From an uncultured Chloroflexota bacterium (GTDB lineage: Bacteria; Chloroflexota; Dehalococcoidia; UBA3495), in contig CAJXEF010000003.1 of NCBI GenBank assembly GCA_913052545.1, positions 1-40,821 on the forward strand: a DNA stretch of 40,821 nucleotides, read 5' to 3'. Position numbers and translations under genes: made by a program. The notes below the pieces were generated by a model. The model saw only the letters and a program-made list of their open reading frames with translations, was not told the DNA's origin and did not search any database. Shown here piece after piece: positions 1-8,888 of the stretch (position 1 is its first letter; every line of letters begins with the position of its first letter).

Positions 1-1
1 A

Positions 2-85
2 GATTCTTACCACGACGTCGTAATAACCAGAGTGTTACAGACCGCAGCCGGAAGAATAATATTCGCTCAATCTAAAAATAACTGA
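2..85 (+). CDS. C-terminal end of a PIN/TRAM-domain protein (partial)
   Basis: Only the last 27 codons are in the window, read in frame 2 and ending at a TGA. The residues VLQTAAGRIIFAQ resemble the last strands of the TRAM domain in YacL-type PIN/TRAM proteins, a family of membrane-anchored putative RNases. The gene ends 21 bp before ispD on the same strand. A PIN/TRAM gene directly ahead of ispD-ispF-cysS is a familiar order in Gram-positive bacteria and Chloroflexota, which supports the call. Another frame is also open here (to the TAA at 73-75) but reads as an unremarkable basic peptide. The call rests on a short match plus context. Confidence 0.55.
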   Translation, partial: DSYHDVVITRVLQTAAGRIIFAQSKNN

Positions 86-106
86 ATGTGATGTAACGTA
101 GTTATC

Positions 107-802
107 ATGGATTCTAACTCGTCATTAGGAGCTATAGTAGTTGCCGCGGGTTCCAGCACCCGTATGAAAGGCATCGACAAAACCTTTAACCTTATTTTCG
201 GCAAACCTATGATCACCTATTGCTTAGATACGCTAGATTCTTTTAGCGCGATTAGCCAAATCGTCTTGGTCGTGGCAAAGGACTCAATAACGAGATCACA
301 GGATATATTAAAAATACAAAAATACAAAAAATTGACTACCATTTGCGCCGGAGGAGAACGTCGACAAGATTCTGTGAGGATAGGACTTGAACACCTTCAA
401 AACTGCAGTTACGTATTGGTACATGATGGAGCCAGACCTTGCCTTGATATTTCCATTTTAGAAAGAGGATGGGATCACGTTAAACTTTATGGAGCTGCTT
501 TGGCTGGTGTACCGGTAAAAGACACAATAAAGGTTGTATCAACAGAGGGAAAAGTCCAAAACACACCTCGACGAGACTCCCTCTGGGCGGCTCAAACCCC
601 TCAATTTTTCCGGTATGATTGGCTACATCAAGCTCATCAACATTTCCAAGATACTGTTACCGATGACGCGTCAATGGTAGAAAATCTAGGTCATCCCGTT
701 CAGATGTTCTTAGGTTCATACGACAACTTAAAAATTACAACAGTAGAAGACCTGAACATTGCGGAAACTTGGATCGCAAAGAAATTCGACCGAAACATTT
801 GA
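107..802 (+). CDS. ispD: 2-C-methyl-D-erythritol 4-phosphate cytidylyltransferase
   Basis: Cytoplasmic enzyme of the MEP isoprenoid pathway. It couples MEP with CTP to give CDP-methylerythritol and pyrophosphate. The 231-residue length is normal. The nucleotide-binding motif AAGSSTRM lies near residue 14, followed by the conserved Lys of DKTF. RRQDSV and VHDGARP near residues 83-108, and DTIK further on, are family signatures. It begins 21 bp after the PIN/TRAM fragment and is followed closely by ispF and cysS, so the genes are probably co-transcribed. Identification is firm. Confidence 0.95.
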   Translation: MDSNSSLGAIVVAAGSSTRMKGIDKTFNLIFGKPMITYCLDTLDSFSAISQIVLVVAKDSITRSQDILKIQKYKKLTTICAGGERRQDSVRIGLEHLQNCSYVLVHDGARPCLDISILERGWDHVKLYGAALAGVPVKDTIKVVSTEGKVQNTPRRDSLWAAQTPQFFRYDWLHQAHQHFQDTVTDDASMVENLGHPVQMFLGSYDNLKITTVEDLNIAETWIAKKFDRNI

Positions 803-844
803 ATCAGGATAAGTTTCCCGATCAAAATGTGGGAGTTAGCAAGT

Positions 845-1327
845 TTGACATTCAGAGTAGGTATAGGTTTTGATTCTCACAAATTAGACAACGGCGAGTC
901 TTTGGTAATTGGCGGAGTCAATATACCACACACTAAAGGACTAATCGGGCATAGCGACGGTGACGTCCTAGTTCATGCAATTATGGATTGTCTTTTAGGA
1001 GCAAGCGGCCTCGGGGATAAAGGGAGCCATTTCCCTTCATCAGATCCTGAACTCAGAGATATTTCAAGTTTAGTATTACTATCAAAGGTAGTAGATCTAT
1101 TGGATGTGAACCGTTGGCGCATAACAAACGTTGATGCTACAATAATCGCTCAAAAACCCCGGCTATCGCACTTCTTAAAAGACATGATAGAACTAACTTC
1201 AAAAACCCTTTTAATAACTCCAGAACAACTAAGCATTAAAGTAACCACTACAGACTACATGGGCTTTATCGGCAGGGAAGAAGGGATTGCTGCATGCGCA
1301 GTTGCAGCAATTGAGAAGAACTCATGA
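845..1327 (+). CDS. ispF: 2-C-methyl-D-erythritol 2,4-cyclodiphosphate synthase
   Basis: Catalyses cyclisation of CDP-ME 2-phosphate to MEcPP with release of CMP, two steps after IspD. GFDSH near the N-terminus supplies the metal-binding Asp and His; GHSDGDVLVHAIMD carries further active-site residues. Start choice: an ATG exists at 827, but a TTG at 845 has GGGAG 9 nt upstream (831-835) and gives 160 residues beginning LTFRVGIGFD, matching the usual IspF N-terminus and length. The stop overlaps the start of cysS by 4 bp (ATGA), which suggests translational coupling. The enzyme call is firm and the TTG start likely. Confidence 0.93.
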   Translation: MTFRVGIGFDSHKLDNGESLVIGGVNIPHTKGLIGHSDGDVLVHAIMDCLLGASGLGDKGSHFPSSDPELRDISSLVLLSKVVDLLDVNRWRITNVDATIIAQKPRLSHFLKDMIELTSKTLLITPEQLSIKVTTTDYMGFIGREEGIAACAVAAIEKNS

Positions 1328-2706
1328 AGCTTTTTAACACGTTAACTGGGGAAGAGGAACTCTTTCAACCCTACGATGGTAAAACTGTCAAGATGTACGT
1401 CTGTGGCGTAACTCCGTACTCATCAACCCACGTAGGACATGCTCTCAGTTACGTCGTCTTCGACACTTTGAGGAGATATCTGGAATATCTTGGATACGAC
1501 GTTAAACACGTTCAGAATTTTACCGATGTAGACGATAAAATAATACAACGAGCTAATGAAGAAGGTATAACTGGGGACCAGCTCACCGACCGTTTTATCG
1601 GTGATTTTTTTGCAACAATGGACCGATTGAACGTGCAACGTGCCGATTCCTATCCCAGAGCAACACAGGAAATACCTGGTATCATCTCTACTATTACTAC
1701 GCTAATCGATAAAGAATTCGCTTATCCGGCTAATGGAGACGTATATTTCCGAGTCACTAAAAGTAACGACTACGGCAAACTCAGTCACCGAACTTTAGAC
1801 GGTATGATAGCTGGAGCACGTATTCAAGTCGATGAGAACAAAGAACACCCAATGGACTTCGTTCTGTGGAAAGCAGCCAAACCAGGAGAACCATCTTGGG
1901 ACAGCCCCTGGGGGGCCGGCAGACCAGGCTGGCATATTGAGTGCACCGCTATGGCCTTAGACCAACTCGGCGATCCTCTAGATATACACGGTGGTGGACA
2001 CGATCTAGTGTTTCCGCACCATGAAAACGAGATCGCTCAAAGCGAGGCCTTTACGGGAAGAGTACCATTCACACGACACTGGGTACACAACGGTCTTCTG
2101 CAATTTAGAGAAGACAAGATGAGTAAATCCCTGGGGAACCTGGTATCCGCTGAAGAGGCTCTCGAAAACTACACTCCCGACGCTCTCCGAATCTATTTTC
2201 TAGATTCCCATTACCGTAGTCCGCTAAGCTATAGTTCCGAAGGTGCCGCTGCTCGGGAAAGAAGTATGGACCGCTTGAGGCAGGCCCTAAAGACAGTCAG
2301 CGCAACTGGAGAGGAATTAGATCCCCGACCGTTTAAAGACAGGTTCTTGCTGGCTATGGACGACGACTTAAACACACCTCAAGCAATTGCCTGCCTATTT
2401 GATTTAGCCCGGGAGATAAATCGGGCATGTGAATCAGGTAAAAACACTGAACCCGCGCAGAATACTCTTAAGCATCTGGGATCCATCCTGGGTCTAACTT
2501 TTGAAGATAAAACCGTTAATTCAAATGACATAGCCGCTAAACCGTTTATAGACCTGTTAGTATCGACTAGACAACAGCTTCGAGATGCTAAGCAATATAG
2601 TCTTGCAGATATGATACGCGATGAATTGGCGAACCATGGAGTAACCATAGAAGACCAACCTCAGGGTTCAGAATGGCAATATGAAGCTAAATCTAACCCC
2701 ACATGA
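1324..2706 (+). CDS. cysS: cysteinyl-tRNA synthetase
   Basis: Class I aminoacyl-tRNA synthetase that charges tRNA-Cys in the cytoplasm. At 460 residues it is the normal length. The HIGH-type motif appears as THVGHA within [16 protein letters not shown], where Cys27 is the first zinc ligand. The other ligands lie in WHIECTAM and [13 protein letters not shown]. The KMSKS loop is intact (DKMSKSLGN). The C-terminal part is the usual helical DALR-type anticodon-binding region. It overlaps ispF by 4 bp and closes this housekeeping operon; the next gene starts 103 bp later. Confidence 0.96.
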   Translation: MKLFNTLTGEEELFQPYDGKTVKMYVCGVTPYSSTHVGHALSYVVFDTLRRYLEYLGYDVKHVQNFTDVDDKIIQRANEEGITGDQLTDRFIGDFFATMDRLNVQRADSYPRATQEIPGIISTITTLIDKEFAYPANGDVYFRVTKSNDYGKLSHRTLDGMIAGARIQVDENKEHPMDFVLWKAAKPGEPSWDSPWGAGRPGWHIECTAMALDQLGDPLDIHGGGHDLVFPHHENEIAQSEAFTGRVPFTRHWVHNGLLQFREDKMSKSLGNLVSAEEALENYTPDALRIYFLDSHYRSPLSYSSEGAAARERSMDRLRQALKTVSATGEELDPRPFKDRFLLAMDDDLNTPQAIACLFDLAREINRACESGKNTEPAQNTLKHLGSILGLTFEDKTVNSNDIAAKPFIDLLVSTRQQLRDAKQYSLADMIRDELANHGVTIEDQPQGSEWQYEAKSNPT

Positions 2707-2809
2707 TTGGACGTTATACCTTCCAGAATTTTGTCTCTGCAATGAATACAATCGCAAATTACGCAAGCCACATAACTGCCAATCAAAATACTGGCTGATA
2801 GATACTTAA

Positions 2810-4210
2810 ATGATACCGAACTTAATCCAAGAATCATTGGCTGAAATATTGGAATCCCAATACATCCTCTCATCTCCCGCAGACTTGGACAGATACTCCT
2901 GTGACGCCCTAACACCCTCAAGGGCATTTTATGCAGAAGACGCTTTTACAAGATTAGCTGACTTAGTGGTTAAACCAGGATCTACAGCTGAAATATGCAA
3001 GATATTGCATTGGGCACAGGAATCACAAATAACAGTCATACCGTACGGCGGTGGAACCGGAGTCATGGGAAGCGTACTACCCGTAAACGGCGGAATCATC
3101 TTAGATCTCGCCCGATTGAACAATATAGTAGACATAAATGTGCTAGATATGACGGCCACAGTTGAGTCAGGAGTAATTTTAGGAGACCTAGAAACTCACC
3201 TGAACGGGTTAGGAATGATGCACGGACACGATCCTTACAGTGTTCCAATTGCAACCGTTGGAGGGACTATCTCGACCAACGGTGTTGGCTATAGAGCCGG
3301 TGCACACGGACCTATGGGAGATCAAGTAGTTTCCCTCGAGATTGTGCTTCCCGACGGGCGCAAAATATCCACTCGATCTGTACCTAAATATTCTTCAGGA
3401 CCTAATTTAAATCATCTCTTTATAGGAACTGAAGGGGTATTCGGTATCATAACTAAAGCGACCATAAAAATGTACCGACTCCCCGAATCCCAAAGATTTG
3501 CTACCATGGAGTTTGATAGCTTCGCTGAGGGCTTCAATGCCGCGACAGAGCTACACGCCATTGGGATTCGTCCAACACTACTGGATCTGACTCAAGAGAA
3601 TAACGAAACTAGACTTTTCCTCATGTTTGAAGGTTTCGAAGAAGGTGTAGCCGCTCAAGAAACCCGAACCAAAGAAATATGCAAAGCCTTCGGAGGGAGG
3701 GATATAGGCCCTGAACCAACTTTGCACTACTGGTCAACTAGAAGAGATTCAGCCGAGAATTACAAAATTAATGCCTTAGGGAAATCTCGGAAGATACGGT
3801 GGGAGAGACAGCGAGGACGCGGGTTCGATTATTTACACTTAGCCCTGCCAGTTAGCAAAGTCTTGGATTATAAGCGAAAAGCAGAGCAGATTTTAGTGTC
3901 TCATAAATTGAAGGTAATAGAATACGCAATTTGGAGCCGTCCTGAATTTTTTTCCATGATGATAATTCCTGAAAATCCAGATGATCTAGAGGCCCGGGAT
4001 CTTCTAGCTGATGGAATAGAAAACGTTTTGACATTGGCCCAGGACATGGGGGGTATCATGGAATACTGTCACGGGGTAGGAATAAAACTTAACCATCTCT
4101 TATCTAGAGAAATGGGTATCAACCATGACATTATCCATACTTGGAAAGATATTTTGGACCCTGCCAATATTCTCAACCCCGGAAAACTAGGACTACCATC
4201 AGGAAATTAA
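2810..4210 (+). CDS. FAD-binding oxidase/dehydrogenase (GlcD / D-lactate dehydrogenase type)
   Basis: A 466-residue flavoprotein of the vanillyl-alcohol-oxidase/PCMH fold. The N-terminal FAD_binding_4 domain shows PYGGGTGVMG near residue 80 and the Gly-rich ATVGGTISTNGVG stretch near residue 155, both contacting FAD. The C-terminal FAD-oxidase_C domain ends with the typical ILDPANILNPGKLG. Family members oxidise 2-hydroxyacids (glycolate, D-lactate) or make alkyl-dihydroxyacetone phosphate; the substrate cannot be read from sequence. No Fe-S domain is fused and no glcE/glcF partners are nearby. The ribosome site before the ATG is weak. It converges on the cupin gene 8 bp away. Confidence 0.85.
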   Translation: MIPNLIQESLAEILESQYILSSPADLDRYSCDALTPSRAFYAEDAFTRLADLVVKPGSTAEICKILHWAQESQITVIPYGGGTGVMGSVLPVNGGIILDLARLNNIVDINVLDMTATVESGVILGDLETHLNGLGMMHGHDPYSVPIATVGGTISTNGVGYRAGAHGPMGDQVVSLEIVLPDGRKISTRSVPKYSSGPNLNHLFIGTEGVFGIITKATIKMYRLPESQRFATMEFDSFAEGFNAATELHAIGIRPTLLDLTQENNETRLFLMFEGFEEGVAAQETRTKEICKAFGGRDIGPEPTLHYWSTRRDSAENYKINALGKSRKIRWERQRGRGFDYLHLALPVSKVLDYKRKAEQILVSHKLKVIEYAIWSRPEFFSMMIIPENPDDLEARDLLADGIENVLTLAQDMGGIMEYCHGVGIKLNHLLSREMGINHDIIHTWKDILDPANILNPGKLGLPSGN

Positions 4211-4218
4211 TGTTGCAC

Positions 4219-4560
4219 CTAAGCAGAATTTGATACTAACGGCACGCTAGCGACTACACGCTGACCAAGAGATCTGGTTGTATGGCCCTGCCCAGTCACA
4301 TCCTCTACCTGTAGAATATCCCCCGGGTCTAAAATACGCTTGGTACCGTCTCCAACGCCGATCTCCATTCGACCGACCAGTACTATTACATATTGCAACC
4401 TAGGAGCGTTATGCCAATCGCTAAAATGGCCATCGGGGAAGCGACGAAATGTCATATCTGCGCCTGGCTCCAAGTCAACTACTTGCGTATCTTCTCCTGG
4501 AATATTTAGATCCTCAAAACAAGCCTGCCCATTTTCTCCGGTATACAAACGAATTATCAA
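4219..4560 (-). CDS. small cupin-domain protein
   Basis: A 113-residue single-domain cupin. PDGHFSDWHNAP and the following beta-rich stretch with VGRMEIGVGDG and LDPGDILQVED form the two cupin motifs. Two His residues (HFSDWH) may bind metal. The start is a TTG with GGAGGGG immediately upstream. It converges with the FAD oxidase. Stand-alone cupins of this size may be dioxygenases, isomerases or ligand-binding proteins, so no specific reaction is assigned. Confidence 0.75.
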   Translation of the reverse strand: MIIRLYTGENGQACFEDLNIPGEDTQVVDLEPGADMTFRRFPDGHFSDWHNAPRLQYVIVLVGRMEIGVGDGTKRILDPGDILQVEDVTGQGHTTRSLGQRVVASVPLVSNSA

Positions 4561-4674
4561 AACCCCTCCATCAACCCGATAATATGGTCTAAACCCCTAC
4601 AGTGTCCTGATCGACTCACTGAATTAATAGTTACGAATACCTACCACATCAAATAAATTTGTAGAGGAAACATC

Positions 4675-5154
4675 TTATTCGCCAGCAACGTTGGCAACTT
4701 CAATTAATTGTTTTGGGAAATTCCCCCCGAACAACCCTTTGCCTTCGGGACTTTTCCAATCTGATTTAGGAAGCTCATAATAAACTTCTATCTCGTTGTC
4801 ATCCGGATCTAGAATATATACACCCAGAGAGACACCATGATCACCTATACGTATTATCCTGACATCATTTTCTTTCAATCTGAAATACAACTCCTGTAGA
4901 TCTTCAAAGCTCTCCATCTGCCAAGCCATATGAGCTTGACCAATAACAGAATGATCCGGGCCATTCGCGTCTATCCCGATAGCCCTTATAGCCAATTCAT
5001 GTGACTTCTCAGTATCTGCCGACATGAACACGGTCCCACTTGAACTTCTTTCCATGATAGTCAATCCCATAACCTGCGTATAGAAATCCAGGGACCGGTC
5101 CATATCTCTCACTCTCATAACTACGTGACCGAGATTCTTAGGCGTATAAGACAT
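4675..5154 (-). CDS. VOC-superfamily protein (glyoxalase / extradiol dioxygenase-like)
   Basis: A 159-residue vicinal-oxygen-chelate protein. The start at 5154 is preferred over an in-frame start at 5184 because GGAGGG (5161-5166) lies 6 nt before it and the protein then begins MSYTPKNLGHVVMRV. Candidate metal ligands are His10 (LGHVVM), the His of GQAHMAW and the Glu of NEIEVYYE, the H-H-E pattern of metal-dependent VOC enzymes. DPDDNEIEVY is a hallmark of the family C-terminus. Its neighbours are a cupin and an ornithine cyclodeaminase-like gene on the same strand. The substrate is unknown. Confidence 0.85.
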   Translation of the reverse strand: MSYTPKNLGHVVMRVRDMDRSLDFYTQVMGLTIMERSSSGTVFMSADTEKSHELAIRAIGIDANGPDHSVIGQAHMAWQMESFEDLQELYFRLKENDVRIIRIGDHGVSLGVYILDPDDNEIEVYYELPKSDWKSPEGKGLFGGNFPKQLIEVANVAGE

Positions 5155-5269
5155 TTTTGTCCCTCCAATGACGAGTTTGTGCAATTATCTGAACATCAGT
5201 ATCATCAAACGTTAAAAAGGCAACCTATGATAACCAGTATATGCTAACCACACCATCTTGTTAACGGGA

Positions 5270-6229
5270 TTAAAAAGGCAACTGCTGCCCTACTCCTTGC
5301 TCCACCGCCTTATGATATACAAATTGAGCAGCAGCTATATCTTCGAGAGCTACTCCCATGGATTCAAATAACGTTATATTATCATTGGAAGAGCGCCCTG
5401 AAATTCTGCCACCTATAACATCTCTCAACTCCTGAGCCATATCCCATCTGAACGTGCCCCTTGCCTCAGCTGAAAGCAAATCACCACATTCAACCTTCGC
5501 CTGCTCTAAGTCATCCACTACGATTAAGCTGGATCGAGAAATTGTGATTTCATCGATTTCAGCCCTCATCCAGTGATTACTACCGGCAGCATTTACATGA
5601 GCTCCTTGCTTAAGGGAATCTCCTTTAAATACCGGCTCCCTAGCAGATGTAATGGTCACCACAATATCTGAATTAAAAACACACTCTTCTGAGGTAGATA
5701 CGGGCTCAATATCAATCTGCAAACGCTCAGACATACGGCCAGCGAAATCCGTTCTCCTTTCTTCCCTCCGACTGAACACTTTCGCCTGTTTGATATCCCG
5801 TACAGAGCAGATAGCTTCTAATTGACTCCTAGCCTGAAACCCTGAGCCAATAACTCCGACTGTACTGGCATTATCTTGAGCCATATATTTCGTAGCCAAT
5901 CCAGATGCTGCCCCAGTACGAATTTGACCCAAGCGCGCAGATTCTAAACAAGCTAATAATTGCCCAGATTCATAGTCATAGAGCATAACTAAGAATTTGC
6001 TGCCACCCGGGCCGGCAAATGATGGGTACGCCTTGTATCCGAAAACACCGTGGCCAGCGTCAGCAGCTGCCATAAAATGGAAAAACCCATTAGGCATACG
6101 AATTCTAGAACGAGGCTGGATATCAGTTTTCCCATCAGATGAATGCTTAAAAGCTTCTTCCAGCACGCCGATACATTCACCCATAGGTAGCAATTTAGCT
6201 ACCTCTTCTTCAGATAGAAACAGGGCCAT
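5270..6229 (-). CDS. ornithine cyclodeaminase / mu-crystallin family NAD(P)-dependent oxidoreductase
   Basis: A 319-residue member of the OCD/mu-crystallin family, which includes ornithine cyclodeaminase, alanine dehydrogenase and ketimine reductases. The Rossmann motif is GVIGSGFQAR in the middle of the protein. Residues R40, R44 and K66 (FGYKAY) fall where the family binds the substrate carboxylate and the catalytic Lys. AAGSNHWMRAEID is a conserved downstream segment. The ATG has GGAGG 5 nt upstream. Substrate is not assignable. A sigma70-type promoter lies just upstream (6261-6290). Confidence 0.85.
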   Translation of the reverse strand: MALFLSEEEVAKLLPMGECIGVLEEAFKHSSDGKTDIQPRSRIRMPNGFFHFMAAADAGHGVFGYKAYPSFAGPGGSKFLVMLYDYESGQLLACLESARLGQIRTGAASGLATKYMAQDNASTVGVIGSGFQARSQLEAICSVRDIKQAKVFSRREERRTDFAGRMSERLQIDIEPVSTSEECVFNSDIVVTITSAREPVFKGDSLKQGAHVNAAGSNHWMRAEIDEITISRSSLIVVDDLEQAKVECGDLLSAEARGTFRWDMAQELRDVIGGRISGRSSNDNITLFESMGVALEDIAAAQFVYHKAVEQGVGQQLPF

Positions 6230-6260
6230 TTAATCCTCCGATACCGAGTAATTTGAATTC

Positions 6261-6290
6261 AGTATAGCACTCACTCTTGAAGGCCCTCAA
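6261..6290 (-). promoter_or_regulatory. candidate sigma70 promoter for the OCD-family gene
   Basis: On the minus strand, TTGAGG (6285-6290) and TATACT (6261-6266) are separated by 18 bp. The predicted transcript would start near 6254 with a leader of about 25 nt before the ATG at 6229. This is a motif match only. Confidence 0.45.
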
Positions 6291-6358
6291 AACCATGTCT
6301 GGTAATTTTGCTTCTTCTTTAATACAATTTTTGGACAATTGCACCTCAGGAAGTAAAC

Positions 6359-7348
6359 ATGACATTGCCAAAAGTATTTGTTACACGACGCATTCTAGAG
6401 CCTGCACTAAATACCCTTGCAGAGCATGCTGACATCGACCTATGGCCCGACGATAAACCTCCTACACCGGCTCAATTGAGAGAGAAATCATCAGGCGTAG
6501 ACGGGTTGTTGACCAACATCATGGACAGAATAGACAGCGATCTACTTGATGCAGCCCCTAAACTAAAAGTGATAAGCCAGTTATCCGTTGGCCTAGATAA
6601 TATTGATCTCACGGAAGTTACGAGGCGCTTGATACCGGTCGGTTATACACCAGGGATATTAGCAAAATCTACAGCGGATTTGACGTTCGCTCTTATGATG
6701 GCTACCGCAAGAAGAATCGGTGAAAGCGAGCGTTGGGTTCGACAAGGACAATGGCAATTAGCGCATCACCCGATGCATTGGCTCGGTATAGATATACATG
6801 AGGCAACACTAGGGATAATTGGGATGGGCCAAATTGGCCAGGAAGTCGCCAAGAGAGCCCGGGGTTTCGATATGGACTTATTATATTATTCAAAAACTCG
6901 TAAACCGGAATTGGAATCTTTGCACTCTATGCAGTACAGATCACTCCCTGATTTAATGAAAGAATGTGATTTTGTTTCCTTACACGTACCGCTAAATGAA
7001 GAAACAAGGCACATCATTAGTGAACCGCAGCTAAAAATGATGAAACCCACATCAATACTAATCAACGCTTCAAGAGGTCCAGTGGTTGACCCTGAAGCCC
7101 TGTACAATGCGCTTAACGAAAAATGGATTTATGGAGCAGCCCTAGATGTTACTGAACCAGAACCGATAGCTCCTGACAGCCCATTACTATCTCTGGATAA
7201 TATAATAATCACTCCTCACATAGGGAGTGCCGCACTTCCAACCCGGTTAAACACCATGATGCTAGCCATCCGTAATCTGATAAAAGGTTTGAATGGAGAT
7301 ATGCTTGAGTCCTGCGCAAATAAAGAAGTGTATCAGAGGGGTGACTAA
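6359..7348 (+). CDS. D-2-hydroxyacid dehydrogenase (glyoxylate/hydroxypyruvate reductase type)
   Basis: A 329-residue NAD(P)H-dependent dehydrogenase. The Rossmann motif GIIGMGQIGQEV lies near residue 150. The catalytic triad is visible as Arg in NASRGPVVD, Glu in TEPEPIAP and His in PHIGSA. The HIGSA form and the overall pattern resemble glyoxylate reductases such as GyaR more than phosphoglycerate dehydrogenase, and there is no ACT domain. An AGGAAG precedes the ATG. The tRNA-Ser gene lies just downstream on the opposite strand. Exact 2-oxoacid preference is not resolved. Confidence 0.88.
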   Translation: MTLPKVFVTRRILEPALNTLAEHADIDLWPDDKPPTPAQLREKSSGVDGLLTNIMDRIDSDLLDAAPKLKVISQLSVGLDNIDLTEVTRRLIPVGYTPGILAKSTADLTFALMMATARRIGESERWVRQGQWQLAHHPMHWLGIDIHEATLGIIGMGQIGQEVAKRARGFDMDLLYYSKTRKPELESLHSMQYRSLPDLMKECDFVSLHVPLNEETRHIISEPQLKMMKPTSILINASRGPVVDPEALYNALNEKWIYGAALDVTEPEPIAPDSPLLSLDNIIITPHIGSAALPTRLNTMMLAIRNLIKGLNGDMLESCANKEVYQRGD

Positions 7349-7405
7349 TTGTGGGTTCAGCGTAGGACTGACCCGTCACAAGGACAAACCCACTCTGTTC
7401 AACGG

Positions 7406-7493
7406 CGGAGAGGGAGGGATTCGAACCCTCGAGAGGCGGTTAGCCCCTACGCGATTTCCAGTCGCGCCCGTTCGTCCACTCCGGCACCTCTCC
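7406..7493 (-). tRNA. tRNA-Ser, anticodon GGA
   Basis: The 88-nt minus-strand sequence folds as a class II tRNA. The 7-bp acceptor stem GGAGAGG/CCTCTCC has G as discriminator base. The anticodon stem CGCGA/TCGCG encloses loop CTGGAAA (anticodon GGA). A long variable arm follows, and the T-arm is GAGGG-TTCGAAT-CCCTC. Both the long variable arm and G73 fit serine. The genomic sequence after the discriminator begins CC but not CCA, so CCA is added after transcription. Confidence 0.95.
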
Positions 7494-7531
7494 CTGTAAG
7501 ATAGACAATAAGCCGCTGGACCAGCTCAACG

Positions 7532-7561
7532 ATTATATAGACCCATACGGCCCACTGTCCA
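7532..7561 (-). promoter_or_regulatory. sigma70-type promoter for tRNA-Ser
   Basis: On the minus strand, TGGACA (7556-7561) and a perfect TATAAT (7532-7537) are separated by 18 bp. They lie about 40 bp upstream of the tRNA 5' end, as expected for a monocistronic tRNA promoter. Confidence 0.6.
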
Positions 7562-7663
7562 TCACTTTTACAGATAACCCATTGTCATAATCTGCTAAGT
7601 CAACATTCCAATTACTGCAACAATTAGTTAGGAATACTTGGTTTTAATCGTGTTTAAAGGCAC

Positions 7664-8875
7664 CTATAATCTTCTCAGTTTCGGAGCTACCGAAATCAAT
7701 ATAATTACAAGCGTGATACCCAATATCCCAGTGATACTGGCCGCTAATTGCGAACCCCAAATTCCAGCCATAGCGCCAGTAAAAATGCTACCAAGCGCAA
7801 AGGCATATATAGCCATTGACCTAAGACTCATTACCCTACCCCTGTATTCTGCCAAAGCAGTACCTAGTAATGCGGACAACATAAATACTTGAGTAGAGCC
7901 AAACCCAGCTCCTATTGCAATCAGAATTACCATTGCGATATAGAAAGAAGACGTAGTAGAAAAAACCAATATACTACAATGCCAAAAAATGACCGCGACA
8001 ACCATCAATTTCCCAATGTGACTAAGGTTAGGAATAAACGCCCACCCTACAGATCCCAAAACAGATCCACATCCGAAAGCAAACAATAACAACCCCAGAC
8101 CCGCCGAATCAGTATTCAAAACATTCCAAGCGTATATAGGAACAAGCGTAGTATGGAATGTCCATCCAGCAGATTCGATAATCAAAGCTACCACCAATGT
8201 GGCCCAAAGTACCTGTTCGCCTTTAACATATTTCACGCCACTAATCACATTCTGAAGTACCGGCTCAGAATTAGCCTTAAGATTACTCTGCCGAGAAGTT
8301 ATAAAGTAGGCAAACCAACCACTGGCAAAATAAAGAATAGCTATAGCAACGAACGCTCCCTGGGGGCCCATCTTCTTGTATAGAATTCCCCCTGCCAAAG
8401 GACCAGCAACCATTGCTATATTCCTACCAAGAGTATTGAATGCAGCACCATTCGAAATGCGGTCTTGCGGTAATGTGTCTGCTACTAATGATTGGGCCGA
8501 TGGAATTTGAAACACCCTTACCATACCTGTAATTACAGCTATAAAAAAAATATGCCACATCTGCAACGAGCCACTAACTATCAAACCCAACATTAGAACT
8601 GCCAAAAACGCCATGGTAAATTCAACAACAGCTAAAAGTTTATTTCGGGGTACTCGATCCGCCACAGCTCCCGCAAATAAGGCAAACACATTTAGAGACA
8701 TTCGAGCAGCGGATATCAAACCTACCAAAAGAGGCGATTCAGTAATAGCCAGGATATACCAACCCAGTACTACAGCTTCCATTTGTGTCCCTATCCCCAC
8801 CAAAGTAGTGGAAGACCAAACAAAAGTGAAATTGCGATACCGGAAAACCGAAAGGGGGTAAGTAAGCCAACTCAT
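7664..8875 (-). CDS. MFS transporter (MFS_3 / EntS-like exporter)
   Basis: A 403-residue inner-membrane protein with about 12 predicted hydrophobic segments. MFS motif A appears as GAVADRVPRNKL between the second and third helices. The N-terminal FRYRNFTFVW and the general pattern fit the MFS_3 group, which holds EntS-like exporters. The start at 8875 has no clear ribosome site and lies 13 bp after the stop of the 343-residue gene, so translation may be coupled. It is the last gene of the selenoprotein cluster, so a linked substrate is possible, but this is inference. Confidence 0.85.
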   Translation of the reverse strand: MSWLTYPLSVFRYRNFTFVWSSTTLVGIGTQMEAVVLGWYILAITESPLLVGLISAARMSLNVFALFAGAVADRVPRNKLLAVVEFTMAFLAVLMLGLIVSGSLQMWHIFFIAVITGMVRVFQIPSAQSLVADTLPQDRISNGAAFNTLGRNIAMVAGPLAGGILYKKMGPQGAFVAIAILYFASGWFAYFITSRQSNLKANSEPVLQNVISGVKYVKGEQVLWATLVVALIIESAGWTFHTTLVPIYAWNVLNTDSAGLGLLLFAFGCGSVLGSVGWAFIPNLSHIGKLMVVAVIFWHCSILVFSTTSSFYIAMVILIAIGAGFGSTQVFMLSALLGTALAEYRGRVMSLRSMAIYAFALGSIFTGAMAGIWGSQLAASITGILGITLVIILISVAPKLRRL

Positions 8876-8888
8876 TATTCAGTACATG

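Noticed and set aside
7350..7382. Imperfect hairpin after the hydroxyacid dehydrogenase gene as a terminator
   Set aside because: The stem is interrupted by bulges and has no T run; too weak to call.
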